64,000 bases of DNA from Ischnura elegans. Taxonomy: Eukaryota > Arthropoda > Insecta > Odonata > Coenagrionidae. The first letter of the stretch is position 1, and every line of letters begins with the position of its first letter. The notes beneath the pieces were generated by a model. It made no database searches, was not told the DNA's origin, and saw nothing but the letters and a program-made list of their open reading frames with translations. Shown in pieces: positions 36,557 to 50,174 of this stretch. The position numbers and the translations under genes were made by a program. Where the stretch lies: positions 136,226,972 through 136,290,971 of the forward strand of contig NC_060248.1 of NCBI RefSeq assembly GCF_921293095.1, written 5' to 3'.

Positions 36557-38857
36557 GAAGGATAATTAACGACAAAAAAATCATTCTTAGTTAACTACTC
36601 CACAAGGGCGTGGTGGTCGTATTGGTGGGAACTTCACTAAAAAAACTGATTCTTTGTGGCACCAATAATGCCTTAATCTCATCAAAAAGTAAGGCAGAAG
36701 TCGATCTTCGAAGGACTGGTCGACGCGAAGGATAAGGGACTGCCACAAATTCGTTGCAGTGAGCAATCTATTGAGAATACAAAAGCAAAGTTGTATTTAA
36801 ACATGGAAAGATTAGCAAATGCGAGTGTGTAACCCCATCAGACCAATCGTCAAAATGATGGCTTACGCGGTGATGATTATCTTCAGCTCATACAATTTTA
36901 TTCCTTTTACTTTCGCAAATCTGAAAAAGTACTCTCGTGACTGGACTATGTTTCCTATCGATAACGAGGGACGAATGGTTAAAATAGCACTTAAAACACT
37001 GGATTGACAACGAAAGCAGCTTTTGAAACATCGAACTGAAAATTTCAACCAGAAAGTGGAGCATGCAGCAAAAGTGACAATCAATTTTTTAAGTCAATCA
37101 TAAGTAAAAAATAAAAAATGAGCATTAATCATGCAGTTTAATGTTAACTATTATCATTATTAGCACGAAATGATACAGCTGGCAGCAGTTCCATGAATCT
37201 TATGTTAAAGTGAAATGTGGATATCGACTCTTAATTGAATTAAAAATATCGACTCTTAATGAAAAAAAAAAATTAACGGTAACCGTAAAGGATACTCCAG
37301 AAGCATGGCAGAGAAGGGTAAAATGCTTAGAATTTATTTTTTAATTTTATGAATTCATAAATTTTCAAGCGTTGCGATGCACTATAAAATAGCCAGCAAA
37401 ACTAGGGATGATAAGGTCTCCAAAATATAATCCTAAATTGACAGGAGTATTTAATTTTTGCTCCAAAGATAGCAGAAAAATCTCCAAATGCAAAGAAAAC
37501 ATTATCAGGAAAATAATGTAAAGTTGTTAACCAAAATTAGAATATGGCCCTTACACTTTTTTTAACCGGTCGAACACATTTTAAAGAATCACAAAAGGGC
37601 CAACAGAAAAGACATAATGAAATGTTTTTCTTGCCGTTTGTCGTGGTCAGTACACCGTCACGATCCCGGTTTTTTTCTGCAAGCTGTTTGTCCTTAACCT
37701 CCGAGATGACTTGCGACTGAAGAGAGATAAAAGATACAGTCATTGAATTTCCCTCCTGGATTTGCATACATTTGGATGAACAAAAGGGATTTTCTTAAAA
37801 TTATTTAACCAATTTATTGAAAAAATTGTGATCTCTAAACTGAAGGTAACTCATAGGTGTGCCTTAGTGTTATAAATTAAGTGCTGTATGAATTTAATTC
37901 AATTCATTAAAACAAACACATCTAAATTACAATCTAAATAAACAAAGGGTTTTCCTAATTGGCAGATATTAATTAAAAATTCAGCTTTCATTTTATCCAA
38001 TAATATAAGAAGAGTCTTGTGTCAACTTTAAATTTTCGTGCTTATAGAATACATTTGAATAGATAAAAAATTAATTGATCATATTGAAATAGAAATGATA
38101 AGTTCTATTCCGAGAAAGGACTTACGGAAATTTTTAAGGGAAATAACTGAATTTATCATGTATGACAAAATTACACGCATATAAATTAACTATACTGCAG
38201 ATCAATAAAGGGCATAGAATTTCAAAAAACGTTGAAAACAATGAAAGGGGACTAATTAGATTCTATGATAATATTTGGATAAGGCAAGGCTAAACATTTT
38301 TAGACCATCGGAATGATTCAATATTGATTTATAAGAACAGAAAGAAATAGATAATTGCTACATTGGGGCTAAAAAGTAAAAACAGCTATAATTTCGGAAT
38401 TCCATATTAAGCATCTAGAATAAAAGATAGATTCATTAGGATAAAGTAAAAATTAAATTAAAAGCCGAAGAACTTATCGACAATTACAATCTTACTGAAA
38501 TAGGTTGCCATCACCTCACGTTGAGCATAAGTAATATAAAACCTCATATATAAACTTAGTGAAATAGTGTTCCAGCAGAAAGTTACCGAAATTATGTTGC
38601 ATATGAAACTTCGGACGAAATAAGTAGATAGGCGTAATTCACTGCTATGCATAAACCTAACGTAATTGTATCATCCTGATATGGAATGAAATATAAAAGA
38701 AAAACGAAGACAAAATGGCACCACTTAAAAATATTTCAAAACTTTGTTCTTACCGATTATGGTAGCACCTCCTAGAGAATTTCTTAGTTGACACGTTCTC
38801 TTGTTATATCGCCCGATGGTCTTGGTCTTAAGATGTCTTCATTTCTTCGGCCGCGTT
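36557..38857. other. Anonymous AT-rich intergenic DNA
   Basis: No gene, RNA or mobile element recognised. Short open frames at 36.8-37.1 kb and 37.5-37.8 kb lack domains. Confidence 0.4.
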
Positions 38858-40358
38858 GATGTCTTGAGCTTAGGGAAAGAGCGGGTTAGTACATGCATGG
38901 ATAATAAATGACCCTTCCCCCAAGGAATTGCATACGCCCCATCACAGTACACGGGAAGTCACCATGACAATAGAAGGAAAATACCACATTTCCATCTCAG
39001 TAACACAGCTTAATCCCCGTGTACTGCAATGGTGTACTGCGAATGCAAAACCTTGATTCGACACAAAAATACTATACTTAACGCAAGCTAAAAAACCCAG
39101 CCTTACTCGACGCAATGATCACGGCCCTAAGGGCCCAAAAACTAACCTAGTTTTGAAGCTGGGGTCCTCTTCACGTGAAGTTCCGATGTCTTGAGCCTGG
39201 GGAGAGAGTACATACAAGGAAAATAAATGACCCTTCCCCCAAGGATTTGCATACGCCCCATCACAGTACACGGGAAGTCACCATGACAATAGGAGGAAAA
39301 TACCACATTTCCATCCCAGTGACACAGCTTAATCCCCGTGTACTGCAATGGTGTACAGCGAATGCCAAACCTTGGTTCGACACAAAAAACACTATAACTA
39401 ACGCAAGCTAAAAAACCTAGCCTTACTCGACGCAATGATCACGGCCCTAAGGGCCCAAAAGCTAACCTAGTTTTGAAGCTGGGGTCATCTTCACGTGAAG
39501 TTCCGATGTCTTGAGCCTGGGGAAAGAGTACATACAAGGAAAATAAATGACCCTTCCCCCAAGGAATTGCATACGCCCATCACAGTACACGGGAAGTCAC
39601 CATGACAATAGGAGGAAAATACCACATTTCCATCCCAGTGACACAGCTTAATCCCCGTGTACTGCAATGGTGTACAGCGAATGCCAAACCTTGATTCGAC
39701 ACAAAAAACACTATAACTAACGCAAGCTAAAAAACCTAGCCTTACTCGACGCAATGATCACGGCCCTAAGGGCCCAAAAGCTAACCTAGTTTTGAAGCTG
39801 GGGTCATCTTCACGTGAAGTTCCGATGTCTTGAGCCTGGGGAGAGAGTACATACAAGGATAATAAATGACCCTTCCCCCAAGGAATTGCATACGCCCCAT
39901 CACAGTACACGGGAAGTCACCATGACAATAGAAGGAAAATACCACATTTCCATCTCAGTAACACAGCTTAATCACCGTGTACTGCAATGGTGTACAGCGA
40001 ATGCAAAACCTTGATTCGACACAAAAAACACTATAACTAACGCAAGCTAAAAAGCCTAGCCTTACTCGACGCAATGATCACGGCCCTAAGGGCCCAAAAG
40101 CTAACCTAGTTTTGAAGCTGGGGTCATCTTCACGTGAAGTTCCGATGTCTTGAGCCTGGGGAAAGAGTACATACAAGGAAAATAAATGACCCTTCCCCCA
40201 AGGAATTGCATACGCCCATCACAGTACACGGGAAGTCACCATGTCAATAGGAGGAAAATACCACATTTCCATTCCAGTGACACAGCTTAATCCCCGTGTA
40301 CTGCAATGGTGTACAGCGAATGCCAAACCTTGGTTCGAAACAAAAAACTATAACTAAT
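38858..40358 (+). repeat. 320-bp tandem satellite, about 4.7 units
   Basis: The marker ATGACCCTTCCCCCAAGG recurs at 38908, 39227, 39547, 39866 and 40186, a period of 319-320 bp. Units are highly similar. Each contains an 11-bp inverted pair, CAGTACACGGG and CCCGTGTACTG, 60 bp apart, and each junction region carries the near-palindrome GGCCCTAAGGGCC and TTCACGTGAA. Open frames recurring in each unit (about 90 codons on the minus strand) follow from the repeat and show no domain. Confidence 0.95.
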
Positions 40359-42095
40359 TCAACCCAACCCAAGGCCCAACTTCTTCGCGTCGTCCTCTCG
40401 TCCTGGGGTCTTCTGTCTTCTCCTCCTAAATTTGGAGGTCGCTCGAATCAAACGCATCATTTCGTCGTTTTTACGATTAAAACGCAATTTTCGCTTAAAT
40501 ACTCTCCGAGTCGGAAAATATCCCAAAATTCGCACGCATACCGCTCTTTTTCTTCTTTCTTCGAGCTCTTATTGTTTTTTTATGTTTATATTCCAACCTG
40601 TAATAGGATGATTAGTGCACATACACATAAGAAACAATACTGAAATATACAATTATAAAAAAACATTGGTAAGTGAACGAAATCGTATTGCACACATAAT
40701 ATTGTCGGTACCTTTCTGCATACATTTTCTAGTTCCCTATGCCGGCATAATTTTTATATTTTTGGGCCATTTTGTCGCCATACCTATTGATACCTTTCGT
40801 TTTTTGTCGACTTTTGGAATTTTGCATTTGTACTTGTTATACCAATGATTTATGTGAACGTTCACCAGAGATCTCATACCTAGACCCAATTATTCATGAG
40901 TCTATACCACTTTGCTCATCACCATAACCCTTATTTCATGATATCAGGTCTATCTCTCTTGAAACACTTATCTAAGAGAGAACTTATGTTACCTTCATAC
41001 CTTGGTTTATACCATGCTCATGAGCATTTCTTTGGTTTAAAACTGTGGAGGAAAACAAATTATTCGCACCATTGCAGAAATAACGGAAATATATGAAAAA
41101 AACCTCGGCGATGCACAGCGTCCTGCACATCACTGCAAACCCCGATTTTGATAGGACATCCAACTTCCACAAGCACGCCTTCTATATTAGTAGGTGATAT
41201 ATAATTGTTGTTTGTCGTCCTTTGTGTCGGCAATTCTAATTCTCCAGATAATTGCACTTTCTTTTCACTCCTGATAGATATTTTACCTCATCCACCCTGA
41301 AACAAATAAAAATAAAAATTTTATTGCATTTTTTTAAATTTATCAGTTCATTTAAATTTAAGTAAATCACTATTTAAATAAATACATTCATCAGAGTTAT
41401 ACGCCAAATCGTTATTGCCATTTCATGCTAGTAGCTTCGTTATAAATTTGTTTCTAACAATTTGTTACGTGTTCTCGTTATTTTAATTAGATCAATCGAT
41501 TTCTATAATTTATCAAACAATGGATCAAATTGGAAAAATGAAGGACGTCTTCACCTTACACCCATTACATATTCTTTCATTCCTTGGCACAATTCAACCA
41601 TTCGATTTTCATAGCCTTTCATGGCGAGACGTGAAAAATAAATAACGAATCAATAATGTATTTATTTAAAATATCGCGGCACATGTATGAGGTTCACTCA
41701 CGATTTCTATTTCATTTGCGCCAATTTTCTAATGCAGTATGTTAATTGCTTACGAATTTATTCTTGAACAAATGAAACTTCAACGCCAAGGGATTGGCCT
41801 TCGGCTGATCTGACGATAGTCTTTCTCGGATAAAAGATAGCAAGTGGAAAAAAAAACCTTGCTTTCCGGAGGTTACTCCGATAAATAATCTAGCGATACA
41901 CAGCTCGTGACACATATTTCAAGTATAATTTATGAAATGCCAAGTTAAGATTGGAGGCAATTGAAATGCGGTGGAAAATAAGAATGATGAAGATGTATTA
42001 ACGTTGCAAGTAACGAGGAAGTTGAATCATGATGGTTATGATTAGCATTCTAATTGATGACAGAAATGAATGTAAAGTGAGAGATATCTTATCAT
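40359..42095. other. Anonymous intergenic DNA
   Basis: No supported gene. Overlapping short frames at 41.0-41.25 kb have no domain match that I recognise. Confidence 0.4.
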
Positions 42096-42578
42096 TAGAG
42101 ATGCGTGAAAATCGCAAATGCGATGACTGCGATATAGAAGCGTTGTGCGCAAATAAATGCGACATATATGCGATGATTGGACTTTTATGATATTTTTAAG
42201 GAAATTTGCCTTTTCGAAGGCAAAATTCGTACATTTTGTGTCGAGCGCAGTTTAAATTCTCCGCCGATACCCACCGCTTAAAGCATGTGAGCGACTGGCC
42301 AGCTGCTAGTTGGCTGGGACTCTACGTGGCCGCGAACTACAAGTGGACGCGGGTAAGCTACACCTCCGCCACTATATGTCTCATTCCTTAGTTTATCATT
42401 GTCCTACAGCATTATTATTTAAATAATTCTGTATATTGTCATATAACTGTGTGTTTCACTACATTTTATCGTCATCTACCTCATTATGAAAATAAAAAAA
42501 TAGACGCTACAAAATGCGGAAGCAGTAATTGAAAGTGCGATAAAATAAAAATGAAATTGCGATTTTCACGTATCTCTA
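42096..42578. mobile_element. Non-autonomous TIR element (hAT-like), about 483 bp
   Basis: TAGAGATGCGTGAAAATCGC at the left is mirrored at the right by GCGATTTTCACGTATCTCTA. The flanking octamers cttatcat and ctaataag agree at 5 of 8. An open frame beginning at 42551 starts inside the right terminus, which argues against it being a gene. Confidence 0.6.
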
Positions 42579-42763
42579 CTAATAAGATAAGACACGTAAT
42601 GGAGGAAAGAAAAGAAGAAAAACCCCTCAAGGGAAGAAGGAAGTTAATGCGGCAGATCAAGAATTACGAGAAGAAAAAGAACCTTCCTCAAGTATGTCTT
42701 GATCTGCTGAAGGAAGAGAGGAAGAAATTTCCTCAGGCAACGAAAGAAACTGACTTTGGATAG
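42551..42763 (+). other. Unrecognised lysine-rich open frame, 70 codons
   Basis: Lys/Glu/Arg-rich sequence with coiled-coil-like character (for example LLKEERKKF). Its start lies inside the terminus of the 42096-42578 element, so the first part cannot be native coding sequence. From about codon 15 it could be an exon or a retrocopy fragment of an unknown protein. No function is assigned. Confidence 0.2.
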
Positions 42764-45700
42764 GAAATATGGTAGTACTACAGTATACTAATCGGAATTT
42801 CAAATAATATTCAATATTATGTGCTATATTATTATTTATAATTGATAGAATTAAAAAATGGTAACCCCCATAGTTTGTGCAAAAATTAGGCTAATACTGC
42901 AACCACCTGCGGACAAATTGGTGATAGAATTTTGAACGTGTGGGAGCGACTCTAGGGGGTGGAGATAAATTATGTCACGAAATTTTAATCATGAATAGCT
43001 GATGCCAGGAGGAACCAAAATTAGTAACAATTTTTAGGTGGAAAAACAACCATTGTCACACTGGAGCAGTGGCGGATCTATGCGGGAGGGCTAAGGGGCT
43101 ATTGCCCTCCCTTGGACGACCAATTTACACTCTCGTTCGCCTCACTACCTCATTCAACGGGCATAAAAACTTGTCTCTGATTTTCTGACTGTTTAACGGC
43201 TAAGGGCGAACTAATGAGGCTAAAAAATGACCCGCGAATCCAAATTAACCGTGATCGCACTCATTGCCTGGCTAAATACGGCTTTATTTGAATATGATAT
43301 ATTTTATGCATGCTAAACTGTGATTTTGAATCAATACAAAAGAAAACGTATACTTTTTTAATTTCCCAAACTTCGCTCAAACTGGCATCGACCTATGTTT
43401 CAACGGATAACCGTAATTCTGGAGGTGTCGAACACCAGCAAATATATATATATATATATCCTAACGTCTCTTACTAACCCACCCCCTCTCCCCTCTTTTC
43501 CCTTTTCCAACACTCTCCTTTCCTCCCCATTATTGCAGAGGTCGAGAAAGAAGTTAGTACTTCGAAAGCTTCCGAGTTTATTTTTCCCGTGTGAGTATTT
43601 CTTTTTTGTGTTCCTATGTTTATTGACATTGAATTTAACTATATATATATACCACAGTTTATGTGGGGAAGAAAAAATTCTGGTGGTTTCGGACGAGAGA
43701 ATGATGACGACATGCACTGTATATGACACCCAAACACGTTTACCAAATACCAATTAGTTCACTCATACAAACACCATAGCAGGGTAAATAAACAACATGT
43801 TCACAGAAGAGGATATATAGGCTGAGGGGTAAGAAGTGGTGGGCAGATAATAACTGATTCCTTTGAGGAATGTAAATGCATAGCATCGGCGAGCAAACAT
43901 CATAATAATGTTCTTTTAACGAGAAACCTCGGAAAAATAACCTTCGTTCCTCATTAGAAGACTCTGTGAGATTGACTAAATAAATGAAATTTTAAAAATA
44001 GGTATTGTGTGTTTTACAATCATGGTGATTGAAAAATTCCACCAAATTAAAGCTGATCGTATTATTTATATTCAAAGTCGAGTTACACCGTTATAAAATA
44101 TTGTTAACTGGTAGACTCTCTTCTCAAGTTTTCAGCAACGTACGTCAAATGAAGGTATGCTCAGTTGTTGCCCTAACGAGGACTACAGCGGCGGCGAGGT
44201 CACACATTCAAAGTTGAGATCGGCGGTTGAAGCACCTCAAAGGAAGGAGTTTGCAGAGAAATATGTTCAGAAATGAAGGTCGTGGAAGGAAGGTAATCGG
44301 TCGTCCGGGTCTTTGGGCAAGTACAGCGTGCGAATACAAAGAAATATAACTTCAAAGAAATGGGGCGGGATCCCTTAAAAAAATACTCCGGGCGAACAGA
44401 TATCGAAAAGTTTTGGGGCTACCTTCATACACTATTTAGGACATGACTGGAGCTAACATTCATAAAAATACATTTATTTCGTTTAATTGAGTAATTTTTT
44501 TCTTGAGAATTGCATGCGATTGTGAATTTACAGTAGTTTACACATGGATAACTTTTCTTAACACACACACTTTCTCTCATAACGCATAAGAATTACATAC
44601 AATATACCTTTATTTGATAGTTTTAAAATCATTGTGTGCTTCGAATTTGAATCTCTTTTACGCAACATACACACTTAATTCACAACTTGTAAGAGATAAG
44701 CGTCATAGAAATGAAGTGTAAATTATGAAGTATCTACTACGGGATTATCACACAATTAGCACAAAAAGAGCATTTTTAGTAGGCGATAATCCAGAAAATC
44801 GAAACTTTCGATAATCTAAATTTTTACGCATGTTTATTGGCTCGAAGACTATGGTTTAAGATTGTTAATTCATTCAATATGTTATTATTTCTATAAGCAC
44901 ATTATCACCAAATACCAAGCATTAGTAATAATTAAAGTGGGGATAGGATTGTATTCGTGAAGAGGTTTGATATTGTGCTCATTTAAATATTTTACAATTG
45001 ACATTGAGGGCCCCTTTTTCCACCTTAATGTGGTGTTTACATCGACAGTGACATCAATAAAATCAAAAAGAAGGCTACAAGGAACAACAGCCAACGAGAA
45101 ACCATTGGTACCTATGTTGCGATTATCGGGCGACATAACAGTCGTACTCCAGTGAGAGACGGAGAAAGATTTGAAGAAGATATGTAAATAATGGAATGGA
45201 ATGGAAAATAGTCAAATATCGAAGAAAAATTAATAAAATAGGAAAGCAATAATGGTTACAAAAAGAGGATACCAGCAGGACTATTCTACTAAACGGGGCC
45301 GAAAGTTTCGTATGTCCCGACCAAAAATAACGGCCTATACCGATTCCATTGTCGAGAAGTCATATCGTATGGCGCTCTTTCTCGCAGGCGAGTATGAAAA
45401 CTGTAATTGGTTCCATAAGTTCGGTTCACTTGTTTAAAACACTGGTCATTCTATGAGAAGCTGGTTTGTTCAAACGTGGATAAAGAATTAATTCTATGGT
45501 GATTAACAGATGTGGACTCTATAAAAGGGTAAATTTGGGTTTTCTGAAAACTCTCTTGCAGTTATAACCCACTCCCAATTGTGTAACTAATGTCTCATGG
45601 GTACACCCAATGCACGAAATCTAAAGATGAAATTTAATCCATTATTGTCACTGAAATCCGACACTTATCGAAACAGGACGGTCAATGTGTAAGTAAAAGC

Positions 45701-46950
45701 TCCCTCTGAGTGCATATATCTTCACGCGCAAACGAAATATTTTCGGCGAATAACCAAGGAAAACAAAAAGAGTAGGTAAAGGAAAAAAAGGTTATTTCTC
45801 GAGAAGCAGAAGTGGCGCCACAAACTTTGTCCTAAAACTTTTGAAAGTGACTGTATTTGGAAACCAGTAGATAAGTTAAAGGTGAATTCATTCGAAATGT
45901 GGAATTACGGGAAAATAATGAATATCAAATGGATCGACCAAATGAGCAATGGAACGCCCAGAATGAGTTAAATATATTAAGTGCTTTATTACAAATGTAA
46001 TACAGAAAACATACGCAGTTATAAACATATAAGCTTGCAGAAAAGGGGATAGGACATCCGTGTCAAACCAATCTTTGGATTAATGACTTATGACGACCAC
46101 TGTGGAAAATATACGGATATTTCTTAAAAATTTTATGACTTAAGTCCTCGTATAGGTACTTCCACTCAGTTTAAATTATTATTTTGCATCATTGTAATTA
46201 TAACAAAACTACTTTTCCTTGGTAATCTTTCTGTGGCAAGTTGATATGAGATTATATGTTTAGGAAGGTATAAGTCTATTTTGTGGACGCACTTTTGTTC
46301 AAGCAAAACCGCGAAAATAAATGCTTAGTGTTGGTTTATTTAATTCACTTTTTTTGGGGCTTACAAGAAAGAACTTTCACCGATAAACTTCTTATATCTA
46401 CTAATTGTAACCTGTGTTTTGCAATTAATATTTCGGCTTTTATTTGTATTTGATGGTTGTAGTTGTGTCCCTGTTTTCAAATTGAATCAAACGTTTGAGA
46501 TCAACGGCCAAGAATGTTACTTCGTCGTAAATATAGCATTGTTTATCTGATTTGGTGGCATTCCATTTCACAACGTCGATTGCAAAAAATAACTTCTACA
46601 ATTCTTTTGAGGCGCGTGAAACACGGCTCTAGTTACAAATTACCGCATCGTCAGGAGCTCTTACGGTAATGCAACTCTCTTCAGGGGATTTTGAAATTTT
46701 TCTCGATATTTTCTCAACTGCAAATTCATTATATTTGAGATTCAGGGAAATGCTGAGAATGCTATACCTACTCCAAATTCTCATAAAATTTCAAGATAAA
46801 AGTGTTCAAAAGAGACAAAACGTGACCGGTAGAGAGAAAGATATGCTCCCGCAGTGAATGTATATTCAGTCTTTGATCTCCAGCGAGTGATGTCCAAGGC
46901 GCTGAACGTTGTTTACTGGCAGAAGCGTTGGCCGAAGAGACAACCGTTGG
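42764..46950. other. Anonymous intergenic DNA with microsatellites
   Basis: Contains a MITE-like end CAGTGGCGGATCTATGCGGG at about 43073 without a partner, (AT)n tracts at 43441-43459 and 43640-43650, and otherwise no recognisable gene. The opposing 117-120 codon frames at 43.4-43.75 kb run through these AT tracts and are not supported. Confidence 0.4.
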
Positions 46951-46959
46951 AGGATTAAG

Positions 46960-47110
46960 GGAAGGAATAATGGGAGAAGCCAAAAAGTTTTACCATGCCC
47001 AGATATCAACAGACACGTCAGCAGAATAACCCAGGCAAACGCGGCATTCCTAAAAAAGCACGGTACTTAAACTGACAGCAATATTAGAATTGAAGTATGG
47101 AAGCAATACA
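46960..47110 (+). pseudogene. Possible LINE C-terminal fragment
   Basis: RHVSRITQANAAFLKKHGT near 47015-47070 resembles the I..RI..A..AF.K segment after the thumb of RTE/L2-type reverse transcriptases. Only a short, interrupted piece remains. Confidence 0.35.
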
Positions 47111-47122
47111 TCAGGACAACGT

Positions 47123-47305
47123 GACCACTGGATCGCTGCAATGGACAATTTCCCATCATCTGATACGCCAGAAATGAAGACAACACTATTGAAACTAGAT
47201 TACCGGGCATCGTTCTCAATGACGAACAATTTAGACATATCCCGCATCACAATAGCAATCGGAACGTGAAAGTGAATAAGCGAAAAAAATAAGGCACGGA
47301 TTGGA
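47123..47305 (+). repeat. Dispersed repeat, copy A (pairs with 59943-60124)
   Basis: About 180 bp nearly identical to 59943-60124 in the same orientation, sharing ACAATTTCCCATCATCTGAT and GTGAAAGTGAATAAGCG. Copy A directly follows a LINE-like fragment and may be its 3' end. Confidence 0.8.
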
Positions 47306-48989
47306 CACGTAGGTCTGATGTAAATTATCATTTGTAGCGTTCAGCAAATACTCACCGGGATCAAGAGATCCCTCACAGGTGAGCGAACGGTTATGGCGAT
47401 CTGCTGAACGGCTGCTGCGTAGTGATGTGTCACGTGACCAAATTGCAGACACCTTCAAAACGGGCAGTAATGTAATGCCTGTTTAAGTTTCCTATGTGCA
47501 TATGGCACCAATTTCCTAATCTCGGGAAACCATTGAAAAATATTAAATACCTCCTTGTATTGGATTACTTTTTTATTTTCCGCATAGGCTAATGTTTCAC
47601 TTCTTGTTTGGTATTGTTCTGGTAGTCTTGCATCATGAAATTTACTTACATTACAAAATTTACTTAGAACTACTCTCGCGTATTGTTTTTGGAAGTCGGC
47701 CACAATTCACCATTTCAGACAAGTCAACAAGATGGGTGCCCGATCCGCCTCACCACCATGCTCACAGCATAGCGGCAATTGAAGTGATATTAATGGAGTA
47801 AGCCAAGTTGAACTGTTGCTGTTGGCTCCTAGTACTACCCGGGTTCGATTTTCAAGAAATTAGTGGAAGCGATTTAAAACAGAACAGGAAAAGTTGATGT
47901 TTATCACTTTTTGCAGGAGTGAATGGTTAGCACGATCAAATTCTTAGCTGAAATGGAAGAGGATCATATTGATTTTACTACCCTACGATCCATTGCACAA
48001 CGGATATCCTGAGTAACTCAAAGGAATGCGGATAGCTCGCTGAAGAGGGGCGGTCTGGGGTTATTGAGGGCTCATGATGAAGACCACCTCACTAGTGGGT
48101 GGAGAAAACTTTAGGAAATCGAATTCCCCGAAAAGAAGCATCAGGATCTCTTTTATCTTATGACACCTTTTTTTTATTTTTTATGTTATATATTTGCACT
48201 GAGTATTTTGTAAATATGGCAACTAATGACAATTAATAACTTCATAATCTCAAAAAAAAACTTCCTTTCAAGTTTAGTCATTCATATAACACCTTCCATA
48301 TAGGCTTCACGATAAATGCGAGCGTTGCGCTTGGCAACCCTAAGCTCGGGGCCCTCGGCGATTGTCGGCCTTGCCAGTCCGCCCCCTGGCGCTGAAGCCT
48401 TCACGAAAACTAGAATGAATGTGCCGCCTTGGCAGAAAGGTAATCAGTCACTTGGCGATGAACAACTTTCTCAAAGATTTAAGGTTAGGCACACAGAATC
48501 GACATTGGGCAGATATCAGCAGTGGAGGAGGGCTTTCGGACTTTGTTGACGGGTTCACGAATGCGCATTCCATAATGTAGGAAAAACTCCGTTGGATACA
48601 GAATAGTTGAATATTTCAAGCAGTTATGATGACATTTTTTTTTGGGGAATTTACGAATGAAGAGATTCGAAATTCCATCGACCCCGGATGAGTGGGGTAG
48701 GGAACGGACCGGTGGCGTAGCAAAGGGGGGAGGGGGTTGGGTGGTCCGGACCATCAATCACCCCCTAAATATAAAAACACAAACACTTTCCTTGATAAAT
48801 GAAAACAAAATACTGAAAAATCGTGAATTTGCAAAGGATTTCTTTGACAAAAGAAGTTTTTTTTATTATGAAAAGTGGAAGAATTAGTTTTAAATTCTCC
48901 AATTATTACCCTATTTTTTTAAATTTACTCCCCGGCACGGACACCCCCTTCGAACGGACTTCCCGGTTACCCTACTGGAACGGACCTAA
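47306..48989. other. Anonymous intergenic DNA
   Basis: A B-box-like CCGGGTTCGATTTTC at about 47839 hints at a SINE remnant. 48300-48420 is GC-rich. No gene supported. Confidence 0.35.
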
Positions 48990-49001
48990 TATTTTGGATA
49001 G

Positions 49002-49099
49002 CGCGAAGGATCCACAGAGAAAAAATCATTCGCCTTGACCGGGATGCGGGTGATTCCCGTAAAAGTTATCACCGCGGCTAGTCCCGGTATACTTTAAAC
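49002..49099. mobile_element. Internally deleted copy of the palindromic tRNA-like element
   Basis: 98 bp between perfect 12-bp duplications TATTTTGGATAG (48990-49001 and 49100-49111). The left 45 bp (to ATTCGCCTTGACCGGGAT) match the left arm of the 10962 element. The remainder (GTTATCACCGCGGCTAGTCC onward to ATACTTTA) matches its unpaired right tail in the opposite sense. It thus has both outer ends of the palindromic form but lacks nearly all of the palindrome. The B box and A box are lost. Confidence 0.85.
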
Positions 49100-49111
49100 T
49101 ATTTTGGATAG

Positions 49112-50160
49112 TATTTAAAAGTCTTATTCATAAAAAGTTAATATTGACAAATTTTTCCCGAGTTTTTGCAGAAAGAGTTTGACTGATTCTCTTTCATGAT
49201 AGAGCAATTAAAACAATGAATTCCTATAGCTCATTTCATGCTAAACTCACTGGTTTTTGAATTATACTGATATCTTTTAAAATAGCTTCGAAATTTAACT
49301 TTATGCAAACCACGTTTTTCGTCAAAATTTGCCCAGCCGCCCTTTTAAAAATGGCTTCCAAAAAAAATATGGCTTCTAAATTTTTTCAAAAAGTGTTTTG
49401 TGACTGACTACCTATAGGGAACTCATGATTAAAAAATAAAGAAAATTAAAAATGTTGATCAACATTGCCTGGGTGATTTGAAATGGATTGATCTTACTCA
49501 TTAAGTTTATAACTGATGACTTCAGGCTAAACTGTGTGAAACGTTTCCATCATAGAAAACGTAAGAAAAAACGTTGTTCTGTTCCCTGGTATATTTGATA
49601 AAACACGACCCGGGTTTTATAACATAGTTAACTTGACGATGATACAATGTAATGAAAACCGTGTCGTGTTTTCCCAAACATATTGTGACGTTTCTGCACG
49701 GACATCTGAGCCTCCTTGGACCTCAGGCTGGCATTCCGATCATGTCGGACCCCTCTGAACCGTTCGGGAGTCCATTACACGGCCGAGTCATCTAGCTGTG
49801 TAGCGAGTAGCATATTTGAGTACTGAAGGTATTTTTTAGAGTAGAGAATAGGGCAGAGTGTAGATATAATAGTTGGCTGTTTAATAAAGGAGTAAATTCA
49901 ATAGTTCTCACAGGAAATAGTTCTTCCACAAATGAGAATCGAGTAGTAGAAAGAAAAATCAGCGTTTCAGAATCAGCATTACAAATTTACATTAATACTT
50001 GTATTAACTTTAAACATGACAGTTGAACGAAGGTTTCAAAGGCAGTCAAGTCATTTTAATGACGGGGCAATAAAATCTGCAGGTCCAATTTTTCAGCCCT
50101 AAAATAGCCTAATCCACAGGATCAAATCAGAAATATTCCCAAATCGTATTAACGCTATTT
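49112..50160. other. Anonymous intergenic DNA
   Basis: Apart from the hairpin at 49600-49674, nothing is recognised. Confidence 0.4.
49600..49674. repeat. Short hairpin related to the foldback family
   Basis: AAAACACGACCCGGGTTTT and GAAAACCGTGTCGTGTTTT form a stem of about 19 bp with mismatches. CGACCCGGGTTTT and GATGATAC recall the arms at 25124-25375, so it may be a decayed member. Confidence 0.5.
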
Positions 50161-50174
50161 CCGAAGTAATAATC

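Noticed and set aside
39142-40014. Repeated 66-97 codon open frames as a gene family
   Set aside because: They recur only because the 320-bp satellite repeats; no domain and no splice or codon signal.
43073-43180. Further hAT-type MITE
   Set aside because: Only one CAGTGGCGGATC end is visible; no partner end or octamer duplication.
43395-43757. Opposing 117-120 codon open frames
   Set aside because: Both run through (AT)n and pyrimidine tracts and have no domain.
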